From Paraburkholderia sp. (GTDB lineage: Bacteria > Pseudomonadota > Gammaproteobacteria > Burkholderiales > Burkholderiaceae): 64,000 bases of DNA. Both the position numbers and the translations under genes were made by a program. The DNA is taken from contig NZ_JAPWKB010000015.1 of NCBI RefSeq assembly GCF_028283785.1, positions 1 to 64,000 on the forward strand, given 5' to 3'. The stretch's first letter is position 1. Every line of letters starts with the position of its first letter. Positions 24,236 through 33,832 of the stretch are shown piece by piece. The notes under the pieces are model-generated. The model had not been told where the DNA came from, ran no database searches, and saw only the letters and a program-made list of their open reading frames with translations.

Positions 24236-26065
24236 CTAGCGCGGCTGCGTGGTCCCCGATGACGCCTGACCGCTTGCCGACGGCGCGAGCCGAGTCAGCT
24301 CGCTTTTCGCAAGCACGCTTTCGATAAACGTATCCGGGCATTCGCCGACGGCGGCGGCGAATCGCTGCTGCGCATCGGCGCGTTCGCCATGCGCCAGATA
24401 CCACTCGCCGACGTAACTGTCCGCCTCGCAAATCTGCGTGGTCCGCTGATCCGCCGTGCCGGTTTGCACGGCGCTCGTCAGCGCCGCCAGCGACGACTTG
24501 CCGCGCAGAAAATCCAGCACCGGATACGGCCATTGCGCGGGGTCCAGCGTGTCGGCCGGGTCGCGGTCCTGCCGCAACGTGTCCGGCGAGCCGGCCGCGT
24601 TCGACCGCAGGGCGATCACTTGCCGCCAGATCGCCGCGTAGTAGTCGTGATGCCCGACGGGATGCACCTTGCCCGCCCGCACCAGGTTTTGCCACCGCGT
24701 CAGATCGGCGTCGGCGCCGGCGAAATCGTGCAGATAAAAGCGCAGCTGCGCGCGGCCGAATAACAGCGGTCCATTGTCCGGATCGATTTTCGACGCCCGG
24801 TCATAGCCGTCGCGCGCCGCGTCCACATGTCCGAGATCCGCGAGATCGTCGGCCATGTATACGATTGCGCGCTGATTGTTCGGCTCGCTCTTCAGGATTG
24901 CGCGGTAGTCGTCGATGGCGGCGGCCTTGGCGTGATGCTGTTCGAGCAGCAGCGCGCGCGCCAGATAGATATCGGTATTGCCCGGCATCGCGCGCAACGC
25001 ATCGGTCAGACTCGCGATTGCCGCCTCCGTATCGCCGGACGCGGACATCGAACTGGCGCGCGCCAGATAAGCACTGGATTTTCCCGGCGACAGTCGAATC
25101 TCTTCGTTGAAATCGGCGATGGCTTCGTCGTACCGTTTCAGACTGTCGTACGCGGTGCCCCGCCAATAATGGAAATAATCGATGGTGGGCGCCAGTTGAA
25201 TGGCGCGGGTGAAATCAGGCAGCGCGAGCGTCGCCTTTCCGCTTTGCAGATACGCTTCCGCGCGACCTTCGAATCCATCGGCGAAATTGGGCCGCGCAAG
25301 AATGACGCGCGTGTAATCGTCGATCGCGTCGTCGAATCGCTGCTGTTTCATCAACGCATGCGCGCGAGACAGCGCCGCGTCCGGATTGCCGGGCGACTGG
25401 GTCAGCACGAAACTGAAATCGGCGATCGCATCGTCGTAACGGCGCGCATTGAAAAACAGAATGCCACGGTTGATTCGAGCGAGCGTCGCGCCTGGCGCAA
25501 GCGCGATGGCCTGGTTGTAATCGGCCAGCGCCTGGGTCGGATTACCGGCTTTTGCATTAGCGTCCGCGCGCGCCACGAGAATATCGGCGCCCGCGTGCCC
25601 CGCTTCGATTGCGTGGGTGTAATCGGCTGCGGCTTGCGCAAAGCGCTTTTGCAGCGAATGCACATAACCGAGATTGGTCCACGCCTGACTATCTTGCGGG
25701 TCGAGCTTCAATGCCGCGAGAAAGTCCTGGGTGGCGGCGTCCATCTGATCGAGATGCCGGTAAGACAGCCCGCGATTATTGAATGCCGCCGGATTGGCTT
25801 TGATAAACAACGCACGGTCGTAATCGAGCACGCTTTGTCCGTATCGCCCGGCTGCATAATCGGCACGTCCGGTGGCGAAGTAAAGGGCGTAGCGGATATC
25901 GGCGTCGAGCACCGGATCGTTAATCGCATTCGTGCCGAATACCTTCACGGCATCGGGATTGCGTTGATACCGGACGACTTCGTCGCGGATATCGATGGGC
26001 TGCATCAGCGCGGCATTCGCGGAAACGTGGAATGTCAGCCATGCCCAACCCAGCAGTGATCGCAC
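24236..26065 (-). CDS. Large TPR-repeat protein with probable signal peptide
   Basis: I propose GTG 26063-26065 as start (VRSLLGWAWLTFHVSANAALMQP), because it gives a signal-like hydrophobic segment followed by a mature N-terminus. The frame is open about 45 codons further, but that part is Arg rich and lacks a ribosome binding site. The remaining about 590 residues are tetratricopeptide repeats. At least ten units of 34 residues with the W/L-G-Y-A-F-A-P pattern run from about residue 55 to 480, for example NRGLSYRHLDQMDAATQDF. A C-terminal domain without repeats follows. TPR proteins act as scaffolds. A periplasmic location is inferred from the leader only. Confidence 0.75.
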   Translation of the reverse strand: MRSLLGWAWLTFHVSANAALMQPIDIRDEVVRYQRNPDAVKVFGTNAINDPVLDADIRYALYFATGRADYAAGRYGQSVLDYDRALFIKANPAAFNNRGLSYRHLDQMDAATQDFLAALKLDPQDSQAWTNLGYVHSLQKRFAQAAADYTHAIEAGHAGADILVARADANAKAGNPTQALADYNQAIALAPGATLARINRGILFFNARRYDDAIADFSFVLTQSPGNPDAALSRAHALMKQQRFDDAIDDYTRVILARPNFADGFEGRAEAYLQSGKATLALPDFTRAIQLAPTIDYFHYWRGTAYDSLKRYDEAIADFNEEIRLSPGKSSAYLARASSMSASGDTEAAIASLTDALRAMPGNTDIYLARALLLEQHHAKAAAIDDYRAILKSEPNNQRAIVYMADDLADLGHVDAARDGYDRASKIDPDNGPLLFGRAQLRFYLHDFAGADADLTRWQNLVRAGKVHPVGHHDYYAAIWRQVIALRSNAAGSPDTLRQDRDPADTLDPAQWPYPVLDFLRGKSSLAALTSAVQTGTADQRTTQICEADSYVGEWYLAHGERADAQQRFAAAVGECPDTFIESVLAKSELTRLAPSASGQASSGTTQPR

Positions 26066-26258
26066 TTTCAACGTGTTCCCGTATTCATTGTGTTTGAAGC
26101 GCGAACCCGTCCGCGCACCGCGATACAAAATTTTTGCACGACGCAAAATAATGCGCCTGCTCTGCTGTATCGGCAGTACGTCGATATTCTTTAATGCCAA
26201 CGATACTCAAGGCGACGGCGCGGCATCGCGATTCACCATTTACCGCGTTGCCGCCGGA

Positions 26259-26567
26259 CTACGCGGCCCGTTGTCCGGCCGTCCCCGCTGCGCCCGTCTT
26301 GCCATGCGACGTCACCAGTGCGGCGGCATCGGCGCGATCGCGCTTCTCCAATGCCTCGACCAGCAATTGCCTGAAAATCTCGAACGGATGATGACCATGC
26401 CGTCCGACGAATTCCGCCATCGTTTCCGATACGGCGGCCGCCAGGGTTTTGGGCGTCAAGGTGCTGGCGATATGCGACGCGCCGCGCGCCACTTCGGCGG
26501 CGTAAAGCGATGCGTATCGGCCGATATCCTGATTGCGTACAACTGAGGGTGTGCGGTTCTTCGCCAT
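26259..26567 (-). CDS. Hypothetical protein downstream of cyanase (102 aa)
   Basis: From ATG 26565-26567 (MAKNRTPSVVRNQDIGRY), preceded by GAGAGACACGGC, the product is 102 residues. It is helical and soluble, with GASHIASTLTPKTLAAAVSETMAEF and GRHGHHPFEIFRQLLVEALEKRD, then an Ala-rich tail. I do not recognise a family. It lies about 130 bases after cynS in the same direction and may share its transcript. The open frame upstream of this ATG is Cys-Arg rich and unlikely to be coding. Confidence 0.6.
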   Translation of the reverse strand: MAKNRTPSVVRNQDIGRYASLYAAEVARGASHIASTLTPKTLAAAVSETMAEFVGRHGHHPFEIFRQLLVEALEKRDRADAAALVTSHGKTGAAGTAGQRAA

Positions 26568-26694
26568 GCCGTGTCTCTCGTCCGGTCTGTCTTTATCGGG
26601 CGCTGTCCGTTGCAGGACGGACAGCGCGGCACGACAACAGTTACGGCCGGAATCGCGCAATGGATGCACGCGAGGCGAAAAAAGTTCTGACGCG

Positions 26695-27144
26695 TCAGTA
26701 GGTCTTGTAGGGCAAGAACTTGCCGGACAGCACGACCTGCACACGGTCCCCCTTCGGATCGGACTGGCGCTGGATGTCCATCGAAAAATCGATCGCGCTC
26801 ATGATGCCGTCGCCGAATTCCTCGTGGATCAGTTCCTTGATGGTCGTGCCGTACACGTTGACGATCTCGTACCAGCGGTAGATCAGCGGATCGGTCGGCA
26901 CGGCGCCGGGCAGCGAGCCTTTGTACGGGACGATCTGCAACCACGCGACCGCTTCGTCGGGCAGTCCGAACAGTTCACCGACGGTCGTGGCCTGCGCCTT
27001 GTCGAACGTCATCTGACCGAGACAGGCGGCAGTCGTCCATTCCTTGCTCTGCCCGACCGCCTGGGCGACGTCGGCCCATTTGATGCCCTTCTGGACTTTC
27101 GCGGCAACGATCATGCGTGTGACGTCTTCCCGACTCTGGATCAT
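26695..27144 (-). CDS. cynS: Cyanate hydratase (cyanase)
   Basis: From ATG 27142-27144 (MIQSREDVTR), after AGGAGGTG, the product is 149 residues, close to the E. coli enzyme (156). The catalytic Arg90 and Glu93 lie in YRWYEIVNVYG, and Ser116 is in MSAIDFSMDIQ. They correspond to Arg96, Glu99 and Ser122 of E. coli CynS. The enzyme is a homodecamer that converts cyanate and bicarbonate to carbamate and CO2, releasing ammonia. The N-terminal half is an HTH-like domain (VAQAVGQSKEWTTAACLGQ). No cynT, cynX or cynR is adjacent, so this is a solitary detoxification gene. Confidence 0.96.
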   Translation of the reverse strand: MIQSREDVTRMIVAAKVQKGIKWADVAQAVGQSKEWTTAACLGQMTFDKAQATTVGELFGLPDEAVAWLQIVPYKGSLPGAVPTDPLIYRWYEIVNVYGTTIKELIHEEFGDGIMSAIDFSMDIQRQSDPKGDRVQVVLSGKFLPYKTY

Positions 27145-27313
27145 TCGACACCTCCTGGAGATTGTGACCGGCAATGGGGTTCAGGCTCGAACATAGTATG
27201 GCAACGCCATTTTGTTCGCTCCAGACCGCGCATCGGTTTTGTCGTCCGTGGAGGTGGCGGAATTGCGCCGCGCGACCGCCCGAAGGCGGCTGCGGTTTTC
27301 AGGTCCAGTCAGA

Positions 27314-28273
27314 TCAGGCGGCCTTGTACTGGTCGTCCTGTTCGCGCCACAACCGGCTGTCGGGGAACCAGAACGCGTCCGGTCGCGGCGGTGACGACAG
27401 CGTGACCGGCAATGACGGATTGAATATCTTCGACCACGCCGATAAATACGACGGCGTTTTCACGAGAAAGCCGCATCGGGACAGCAGCAAACTCGACACC
27501 AATGCCTCGCGGCCGATTTCAAGTCCGGGATAACCGCTGAAGTGAACCGGCAAATGACCGTTGGCGAGTAATCTGGCCGGCGCCACGCTGACCGGCTTGC
27601 CAAACGGCCATGCAACGAAGAAATCGATAAACGCCTGTTCGTCGCTTGAAACGAAAAGCCGGTCGAGATGGGGATTTTGCGCCAGCGTGGTTTCCACCAA
27701 CCGGCAGAAATTCGACCACGGCACCGGAATTGCCTCGAATTTTTTATCCGTGCCTCTAAAATGCACGCCCAATGTCGAAGCGCCTATTTCGAGTTTCTCG
27801 CAAATTGAATCGACTTCGTTATTAATATATTTTGAAGGACGGAAATGCGAATAAAATAAATGACTGGCACTTGCGAGCTGTAACGCATTTTCGTATTTAT
27901 GCCGGAATCCCAACTGGACCAGATCGCGAACCGTCGAGGTTCTGACTTTCTGTTTCGGCATCATCTCCGGTTGCGGCTGAACCGGCTCGAAAAATGCGGA
28001 GAACCAGTCTACCTTGCCGTGCGCGTCGCCATACAAGCCACGTCGGGCGGAGATCCGTGGTGCGAGGCTTTTCTCTTCGCAATACATCAGGATAAACAGC
28101 ACCATCTGCATCACCGAAAAAAACCCCGAGTTTTCCTGAATCTCGACCGCGAATACACCGCGGTTCAGCCTTTGCATCGCGTGAAGCGACACCCGGCTCG
28201 GCATTGCGACCGAATACTTGAACCGCTCACTGCGGCGAATCTGCCTGGCGCGATCGACCACTTTTCTCAACAT
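27314..28273 (-). CDS. NodZ/GT23-like alpha-1,6-fucosyltransferase-type protein
   Basis: From ATG 28271-28273 (MLRKVVDRAR) after GGGAGTCGG the product is 319 residues. The motif GVHFRGTDK (169-177) matches the GDP-fucose binding motif HxRxTDK of alpha-1,6- and O-fucosyltransferases. FVSSDEQAF and a late AREALVSSLLLSRCGFLV-like segment are also in place. Such enzymes transfer fucose to chito-oligosaccharides or glycans. The acceptor here is unknown. The gene and its upstream gap are visibly AT-richer than neighbours and no glycan cluster surrounds it, which suggests horizontal acquisition. Residue positions are from my own count. Confidence 0.6.
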   Translation of the reverse strand: MLRKVVDRARQIRRSERFKYSVAMPSRVSLHAMQRLNRGVFAVEIQENSGFFSVMQMVLFILMYCEEKSLAPRISARRGLYGDAHGKVDWFSAFFEPVQPQPEMMPKQKVRTSTVRDLVQLGFRHKYENALQLASASHLFYSHFRPSKYINNEVDSICEKLEIGASTLGVHFRGTDKKFEAIPVPWSNFCRLVETTLAQNPHLDRLFVSSDEQAFIDFFVAWPFGKPVSVAPARLLANGHLPVHFSGYPGLEIGREALVSSLLLSRCGFLVKTPSYLSAWSKIFNPSLPVTLSSPPRPDAFWFPDSRLWREQDDQYKAA

Positions 28274-28548
28274 AACCCGACTCCCGCAATAATAGGGATT
28301 AACACCAGGCAAACCACAATCAGGAAATTTGAAACGCAGACGTACCCGGTTAAAGACGAATCCGATATTCGTCTGACCGTTCGAGATTAACGTTTTGCGT
28401 TTCCAGCAGAAAAGAGCGCCCCGAGCTTTCAGGTATTTTCTAATGCGCTTTCAGCATAACACCGGGCCATTCTTTGTTAAGTAGTGTTTGCCGCTTCTGT
28501 GACGTAACGAACAAATGACGGTATTGCTTACCTGAAACGCGAATTGCG

Positions 28549-29514
28549 TTATTCGGCCGGGCCGGCCGGGTCGGGATTATCCGCTTGATCCGACTCGATT
28601 TCTCGCATGGTTCCACCGGTTGCGCGGTAACGCGCGGGCGTGACGCCGACGATGCGTTTGAATACGCGCTGAAACGCGGCGTCCGATTGATAACCGACCA
28701 TCTCGCCGATCTCGGCGACCGCGAGTCCCGATTCGACCAGCTTGCGGCCGGCGAGCGTCATCCGCACTTCGGTCAGGACGTCGGTGGCGGAGCGGCCGAT
28801 CGCCTCCTGAAATTGCCGCACGAAGGTTGCGCGCGACATGTTGCAGCGCGCGGCGAACTGGTCGAGCGTCCATGCTTCGGCGGGCGATTCGAACATCGCC
28901 GACAGCGCCGGTTGCAGGCGCGGCCGTCCGGCGAGCGCGAGCAGCCCGTGCGGCGGCTGCGGCCCGGCGCTGGCAAAACGCAGCGTCAATGCAAACAGCG
29001 CCGCCGACAGATGGTTCACCAGCGTCTCGCTGCCCGGCGCTTCGTCGACAGCTTCGTCGCGCATCAGCTGGATCAGTTGCGACAGCCGCGAATCGCGGCC
29101 GTCCGTGCGGACCACGAGGCGCGGCGGCAAATGCTCGCGCAGCAGCCGGTCCGGCACCGCGCCGACGATAAACCTGCCGCACAGGATGTCGGCATGCTCG
29201 CCGCCGCCGTCGTTGCCGACCACCTTCAGCGACGCGCTGCGGTGCGCGACCGTCGGCGCGGGCGGCTGGCCGCTGCCGTCGTGAATCCGGTGCGCGTTGC
29301 CGGTCGGAAACAGGATGATGTCGCCCGCCGTCAGCGGTTCCGGCGCGGCGTCGTCGCGGTCGAGCACCGCGTGACCGGATACGAGGATGTGATACGGAAT
29401 CTCGCGGACGGCCGCCCGGCCCGGCGCGATCGCCCACGGCGCGCCGAAATGGCATCGTTCGTCCAGACGGCCGCTGACGGGAATCAGCGAAAGGACTCGG
29501 CTAAGCAGATCCAT
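28549..29514 (-). CDS. AraC-family regulator with cupin domain
   Basis: The 321-residue protein has an N-terminal cupin-type sensing domain. Its elements are FGAPWAIAPGRAAVREIPYHI near residue 23, LTAGDIILFPTGNAHRIHDG near 61, and later DILCGRF. The C-terminal AraC DNA-binding domain is at about 215-300 (WTLDQFAARCNMSRATFVRQF and VAEIGEMVGYQSDAAFQRVFKR). This build, with the Cupin_6 region, is found in RclR-type regulators of reactive-species or aldehyde stress and in regulators of neighbouring oxidoreductases. No oxidoreductase is adjacent here, so the target is unclear. Confidence 0.88.
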   Translation of the reverse strand: MDLLSRVLSLIPVSGRLDERCHFGAPWAIAPGRAAVREIPYHILVSGHAVLDRDDAAPEPLTAGDIILFPTGNAHRIHDGSGQPPAPTVAHRSASLKVVGNDGGGEHADILCGRFIVGAVPDRLLREHLPPRLVVRTDGRDSRLSQLIQLMRDEAVDEAPGSETLVNHLSAALFALTLRFASAGPQPPHGLLALAGRPRLQPALSAMFESPAEAWTLDQFAARCNMSRATFVRQFQEAIGRSATDVLTEVRMTLAGRKLVESGLAVAEIGEMVGYQSDAAFQRVFKRIVGVTPARYRATGGTMREIESDQADNPDPAGPAE

Positions 29515-29662
29515 ACGGGGCGCGTGGGTGGCGGGATAGGCGTCGGTGACGGTGACGCGACAGCCGCGATTCTATCCGCGCGGCCCCGCTCCCGTGCGCC
29601 TGCGTGTCCGAACGGGCATCCCCGACCCGCCGTGCCCGCCGCGCGGGTCGCTCCGGCCGCGT

Positions 29663-31123
29663 TTAATGCCGCTCCGGATGCCGCAGCTTCGAATGATTGC
29701 GTCCGAACGACATGTAAATCACCATCCCGATCACCAGCCACACCACCAGCCGCATCCACGTAATCAGCGGCAAGCCGGACATCAGCAGCAGACAGAAGAG
29801 AATCCCGAGTACCGGCACGATCGGCACGCCCGGCGCGCGAAACGGCCGCTTCGCGCCGGAATCGCTGCGCCGCAGGTAGATCACCGCGCCGCACACGAGA
29901 ATGAACGCAAACAAGGTGCCGATACTGACCATTTCGCCGAGCACGCCGATCGGCGTGAACGCCGCGACCAGCGCGACGATCGTGCCGATCATGATCTGGC
30001 TAAGATACGGCGTTTGCAGTCGCGGATGCACTTTCGCGAACACGCCCGGCAACAGGCCGTCCTGCGACATCGTGAAGAAAATCCGGCTCTGGCCGTACAG
30101 CAGCACCAGAATCACCGTGGTCAGCCCGGTCAGCGCGCCGATCTTGATCAGCACCGAAAACCACGTGACGCCGATCGCATCGACGCCCTTCGCGATCGGA
30201 TCGGGCACGTTCAGTTGCGCATACGGCACGAGCCCCGTCAGCACGCCGGCCACGAGGATGTACAGGATCGTGCAGATCACCAGCGAGCCGAGAATCCCGA
30301 TCGGCATATCGCGCTGCGGCTTCTTCGCCTCCTGCGCCGCCGTCGATACCGCGTCGAAGCCGATAAACGCGAAAAACACCACGGCCGAGCCGCGCAGGAT
30401 GCCGCTCATCCCGAAGTTGCCGAACTCGCCGGTATTGGCCGGGATAAACGGATGCCAGTTGGCTGAATGCACGAAAAACGCGCCGATCGCGATAAACGCG
30501 ACCACCACCACGAGTTTCACCGCGACCATGATGTTGTTGAGCCGGGCCGATTCTTTCGTGCCGAGCACGAGCATCGTCGTCAGGATCGCGATGATGAAGA
30601 CGGCCGGCAGATTCACCACGCCGGTCACGGTCGTGCCGTCCGCGAGTTTGACCACGGTGCCCGCCGCGGCCGCCAGCCTGGGTGGAATCTCGATGCCCAC
30701 GTTATGCAGCAGACTCACGATATACCCCGACCATCCGACCGCGACGGTCGCCGCGCCCATCGCATATTCGAGTATCAGGTCCCAGCCGATGATCCACGCG
30801 AACACTTCGCCGAGCGTGGCGTACGTGTAGGTGTAGCTGCTGCCGCACACCGGCAGCATCGCCGCCAGCTCCGAGTAGCACAAGCCGACGAACGCGCAGG
30901 CGATCCCACCCAGCACGAACGACAGGATGATGCTCGGTCCGGCGTACTGCGCGGCCGCCGTGCCGGTCAGCACGAAGATCCCGGCGCCGATGATCGCGCC
31001 GATCCCCATCGCGGTAATGCTGGTCGCGCCCAGCGTTTTCGACAGCGAATGTCCTCCCTCGACGTCCGCGCTACCTACGATGTCGGCGACGGATTTCCGC
31101 GCCATATAACTGGTATCGGCCAT
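29663..31123 (-). CDS. APC-superfamily amino acid permease
   Basis: The 486-residue protein has about 12 TM segments and the amino-acid/polyamine/organocation signature. SITAMGIGAIIGAGIFVLTG (TM1) and a TM6 region with FAFIGFDAVSTAAQEAKKPQ are typical of the cationic amino acid transporter (CAT/YfnA) group. The transport role is proton-coupled or exchange uptake at the inner membrane, and the substrate is probably a cationic or branched amino acid. It is followed 150 bases later by the AraC gene in the same direction. The 347-base gap upstream should hold its promoter. Confidence 0.9.
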   Translation of the reverse strand: MADTSYMARKSVADIVGSADVEGGHSLSKTLGATSITAMGIGAIIGAGIFVLTGTAAAQYAGPSIILSFVLGGIACAFVGLCYSELAAMLPVCGSSYTYTYATLGEVFAWIIGWDLILEYAMGAATVAVGWSGYIVSLLHNVGIEIPPRLAAAAGTVVKLADGTTVTGVVNLPAVFIIAILTTMLVLGTKESARLNNIMVAVKLVVVVAFIAIGAFFVHSANWHPFIPANTGEFGNFGMSGILRGSAVVFFAFIGFDAVSTAAQEAKKPQRDMPIGILGSLVICTILYILVAGVLTGLVPYAQLNVPDPIAKGVDAIGVTWFSVLIKIGALTGLTTVILVLLYGQSRIFFTMSQDGLLPGVFAKVHPRLQTPYLSQIMIGTIVALVAAFTPIGVLGEMVSIGTLFAFILVCGAVIYLRRSDSGAKRPFRAPGVPIVPVLGILFCLLLMSGLPLITWMRLVVWLVIGMVIYMSFGRNHSKLRHPERH

Positions 31124-31470
31124 GATGAGTCATCTCGAACAGGGTTGTTGTTGGAAACGAATCGAATCAAATCAACCACTTCGATTCGTCCGGGACGAAA
31201 AGAGCGCTGATTGCCACGCGCCTCCCGACGCGTGCTGTCAATGACGTGCTATATCCAGATTTAAGGCGACGACGAATTCAGTCTAGTCGGAATTTCGGGG
31301 AACGTACCCGCCGATTCATCGCTCGTTTGAGCTATCTCATTTCACATTACGAAATTCAATCTCGTTTTACGCCGTGTAAAAGTAAATTCAGGCAAAATTC
31401 CACCTTTACTGCCGGTCCGTGACCTAGCCGGTGGCGTTTCCCAACCTATTTCTTGATTTCGAGCCAAGCA
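31124..31470. other. Divergent promoter region between the APC permease and icd2
   Basis: No gene is seen. The right half (31320-31440) is AT-richer. It contains TTTTAC-GCCGT-GTAAAA (31365-31381), an inverted repeat with 6-bp arms lying about 90 bases before the isocitrate dehydrogenase start. This could be an operator. A clear -10/-35 pair was not assigned. Confidence 0.5.
31365..31381. promoter_or_regulatory. Inverted repeat upstream of icd2
   Basis: TTTTAC and GTAAAA flank 5 bases in an AT-richer stretch upstream of the isocitrate dehydrogenase gene. It is a candidate site for a dimeric regulator. No cognate protein is implied by neighbours. Confidence 0.35.
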
Positions 31471-33708
31471 ATGAGTAGCCAGCAACCCACCATCATCTAC
31501 ACCCTGACCGACGAAGCTCCCCTGCTGGCGACCAGTGCGTTCCTGCCCATCATTCGCACGTTCACGGCACCGGCGGGCATCGACGTCACCACCAGCGACA
31601 TCTCCCTGGCCGGCCGTATCCTGGGCGAGTTCCCGGAGTTCCTGACCGAAGCGCAACGCGTCCCCGACAACCTCGCCGAACTCGGCAAGCTGACGCTGCT
31701 GCCGGAAACCAACATCATCAAGCTGCCGAACATCAGCGCATCGCAGCATCAGCTGGTCAGCGCGATCAAGGAACTGCAGGCAAAGGGCTACAAGATTCCG
31801 GATTTCCCGGAAGATCCGCAGACCGACGCTGAAAAGTCGATCCGCACGCGTTACTCGAAGTGCCTCGGCAGCGCCGTGAACCCGGTTCTGCGCGAAGGCA
31901 ACTCGGACCGCCGCGCACCGGCCGCGGTCAAGAACTACGCGCGCAAGCACCCGCACAGCATGGGCGACTGGAGCATGGCGTCGCGCACGCACGTCGCTCA
32001 CATGAAGCACGGCGACTTCTATCACGGCGAAAAATCGCTGACCGTCGAAAAGGCGCGCGACGTCAAGATGGAACTCGTGACGCAGGGCGGCAAGACCGTC
32101 GTGCTGAAGGAAAAGGTCAAGCTGAAAGACGGCGAGATCATCGACAGCATGTTCATGAGCAAGAAGGCGCTGTGCGACTTCTACGAAGAGCAGATGGAAG
32201 ATGCGCGTCAGACCGGCGTGATGCTGTCGCTGCACGTGAAGGCGACCATGATGAAGGTGTCGCACCCGATCGTCTTCGGTCACGCAGTCAAGATTTTCTA
32301 CAAGGACGCGTTCGCCAAGCACGGCAAGCTGTTCGACGAACTCGGCGTGAACGTCAACAACGGCCTCGTCAATCTGTACGAAAAGATCGAAACGCTGCCG
32401 TCGTCGCAACGTGAAGAAATCATCCGCGACATGCACGCATGCCACGAACATCGCCCGGAACTGGCAATGGTCGATTCGGCCAAGGGCATCTCGAACCTGC
32501 ACGCACCGAACGACGTGATCGTCGATGCCTCGATGCCGGCCATGATCCGTATCGGCGGCAAGATGTGGGGCGCCGACGGTCGTCCGAAAGACACCAAGTG
32601 CCTGATTCCGGAAAGCACGTTCGCGCGCATTTACCAGGAAATCATCAACTTCTGCAAGACCAACGGCGCATTCGACCCGACCACGATGGGCACGGTGCCG
32701 AACGTCGGCCTGATGGCGCAGAAGGCGGAAGAATACGGTTCGCACGACAAGACGTTCGAAATCACCGAAGCCGGTGAAGCGCGCATCGTCGACGCCGCAA
32801 CGGGCGAAGTGCTGCTGACGCAAAACGTCGAAGCCGGCGACATCTGGCGCATGTGCCAGGTCAAGGACGAACCGATCCGCGACTGGGTCAAGCTGGCCGT
32901 TACGCGCGCGCGCAATTCGGGTATGCCGGCCGTGTTCTGGCTCGACCCGTATCGTCCGCACGAAGCCGAACTGATCAAGAAGGTCGAAACGTACCTGAAG
33001 GATCACGACACCGCCGGCCTCGACATCCAGATCATGTCGCAAGTCCGCGCGATGCGTTACACGCTGGAGCGCGTGATTCGCGGCCTGGACACGATCTCGG
33101 TGACGGGCAACATCCTGCGCGACTACCTGACCGACCTGTTCCCGATCATGGAACTCGGCACCAGCGCGAAGATGCTGTCCATCGTTCCGCTGATGGCGGG
33201 TGGCGGCATGTACGAAACGGGCGCGGGCGGTTCGGCGCCGAAGCACGTCAAGCAACTGGTCGAAGAAAACCATCTGCGTTGGGACTCGCTGGGCGAATTC
33301 CTCGCGCTGGCGGTGTCGCTCGAAGATCTGGGCATCAAGACCGGCAACGCGAAGGCGAAACTGCTGGCCCGCACGCTCGACGCGGCAACCGGCAAGCTGC
33401 TGGACAACAACAAGAACCCGTCGCCGAAAACCGGTCAGCTCGACAACCGCGGCAGCCAGTTCTATCTGGCGATGTACTGGGCGCAGGAACTCGCCGCCCA
33501 GACCGACGACGCGGAACTGGCCAAGCTGTTCGCACCGCTGGCAAAGCAACTGGCCGACAACGAACCGAAGATCGTCGAAGAACTGGCGTCGGTTCAAGGC
33601 AAGGAAGTGGATATCGGCGGTTACTACAAGCCGGACTTCGACAAGCTGGCCGAAGTGATGCGCCCGAGCGCAACGCTGAACACGGCGCTGGCGTCGGTTC
33701 AGGCTTGA
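31471..33708 (+). CDS. icd2: Monomeric NADP-dependent isocitrate dehydrogenase
   Basis: From ATG 31471 (MSSQQPTIIY) the product is 745 residues, the size of the monomeric IDH-II type rather than the 45-kDa dimeric type. Family blocks are clear: YSKCLGSAVNPVLREGNSDRR (about 130-150), HSMGDWSMASRTHVAHM, MWGADGRPKDTKCLIPEST, and GNILRDYLTDLFPIMELGTSAKMLSI. It converts isocitrate to 2-oxoglutarate and CO2 with NADP in the TCA cycle. Codon use is strongly biased toward C-ending codons, as in highly expressed genes. It is monocistronic, with an excellent terminator after it. A start six codons earlier is possible but less typical. Confidence 0.96.
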   Translation: MSSQQPTIIYTLTDEAPLLATSAFLPIIRTFTAPAGIDVTTSDISLAGRILGEFPEFLTEAQRVPDNLAELGKLTLLPETNIIKLPNISASQHQLVSAIKELQAKGYKIPDFPEDPQTDAEKSIRTRYSKCLGSAVNPVLREGNSDRRAPAAVKNYARKHPHSMGDWSMASRTHVAHMKHGDFYHGEKSLTVEKARDVKMELVTQGGKTVVLKEKVKLKDGEIIDSMFMSKKALCDFYEEQMEDARQTGVMLSLHVKATMMKVSHPIVFGHAVKIFYKDAFAKHGKLFDELGVNVNNGLVNLYEKIETLPSSQREEIIRDMHACHEHRPELAMVDSAKGISNLHAPNDVIVDASMPAMIRIGGKMWGADGRPKDTKCLIPESTFARIYQEIINFCKTNGAFDPTTMGTVPNVGLMAQKAEEYGSHDKTFEITEAGEARIVDAATGEVLLTQNVEAGDIWRMCQVKDEPIRDWVKLAVTRARNSGMPAVFWLDPYRPHEAELIKKVETYLKDHDTAGLDIQIMSQVRAMRYTLERVIRGLDTISVTGNILRDYLTDLFPIMELGTSAKMLSIVPLMAGGGMYETGAGGSAPKHVKQLVEENHLRWDSLGEFLALAVSLEDLGIKTGNAKAKLLARTLDAATGKLLDNNKNPSPKTGQLDNRGSQFYLAMYWAQELAAQTDDAELAKLFAPLAKQLADNEPKIVEELASVQGKEVDIGGYYKPDFDKLAEVMRPSATLNTALASVQA

Positions 33709-33765
33709 GGGGTTTGAATGTGCTGACGCTCGCATCGGCAGCGTCGTAGCAGCATCCGTCGTACG

Positions 33766-33812
33766 AACGGCCAGGCCGGGCAAGTGGTTTTTGCCCGGCC
33801 TGGCCGTTTTTT
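33766..33812 (+). terminator. Strong intrinsic terminator after icd2
   Basis: An 18-bp stem begins AACGGCCAGGCC at 33766 and pairs with 33791-33808. The loop has 7 bases, and TTTT with a following ATT comes directly after. On the opposite strand the T-run is poor, so it serves icd2 mainly, although it may also slow the convergent acdR transcript. Confidence 0.92.
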
Positions 33813-33832
33813 ATTGCCCGCGCACATCGCGA

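Noticed and set aside
31342..33783. An 813-codon open frame antisense to icd2, and long antisense frames over soxA (6797-8632 and 8726-10333)
   Set aside because: They are shadows created by GC-rich codon bias. They lack ribosome binding sites and recognisable domains, and they lie opposite strongly supported genes.
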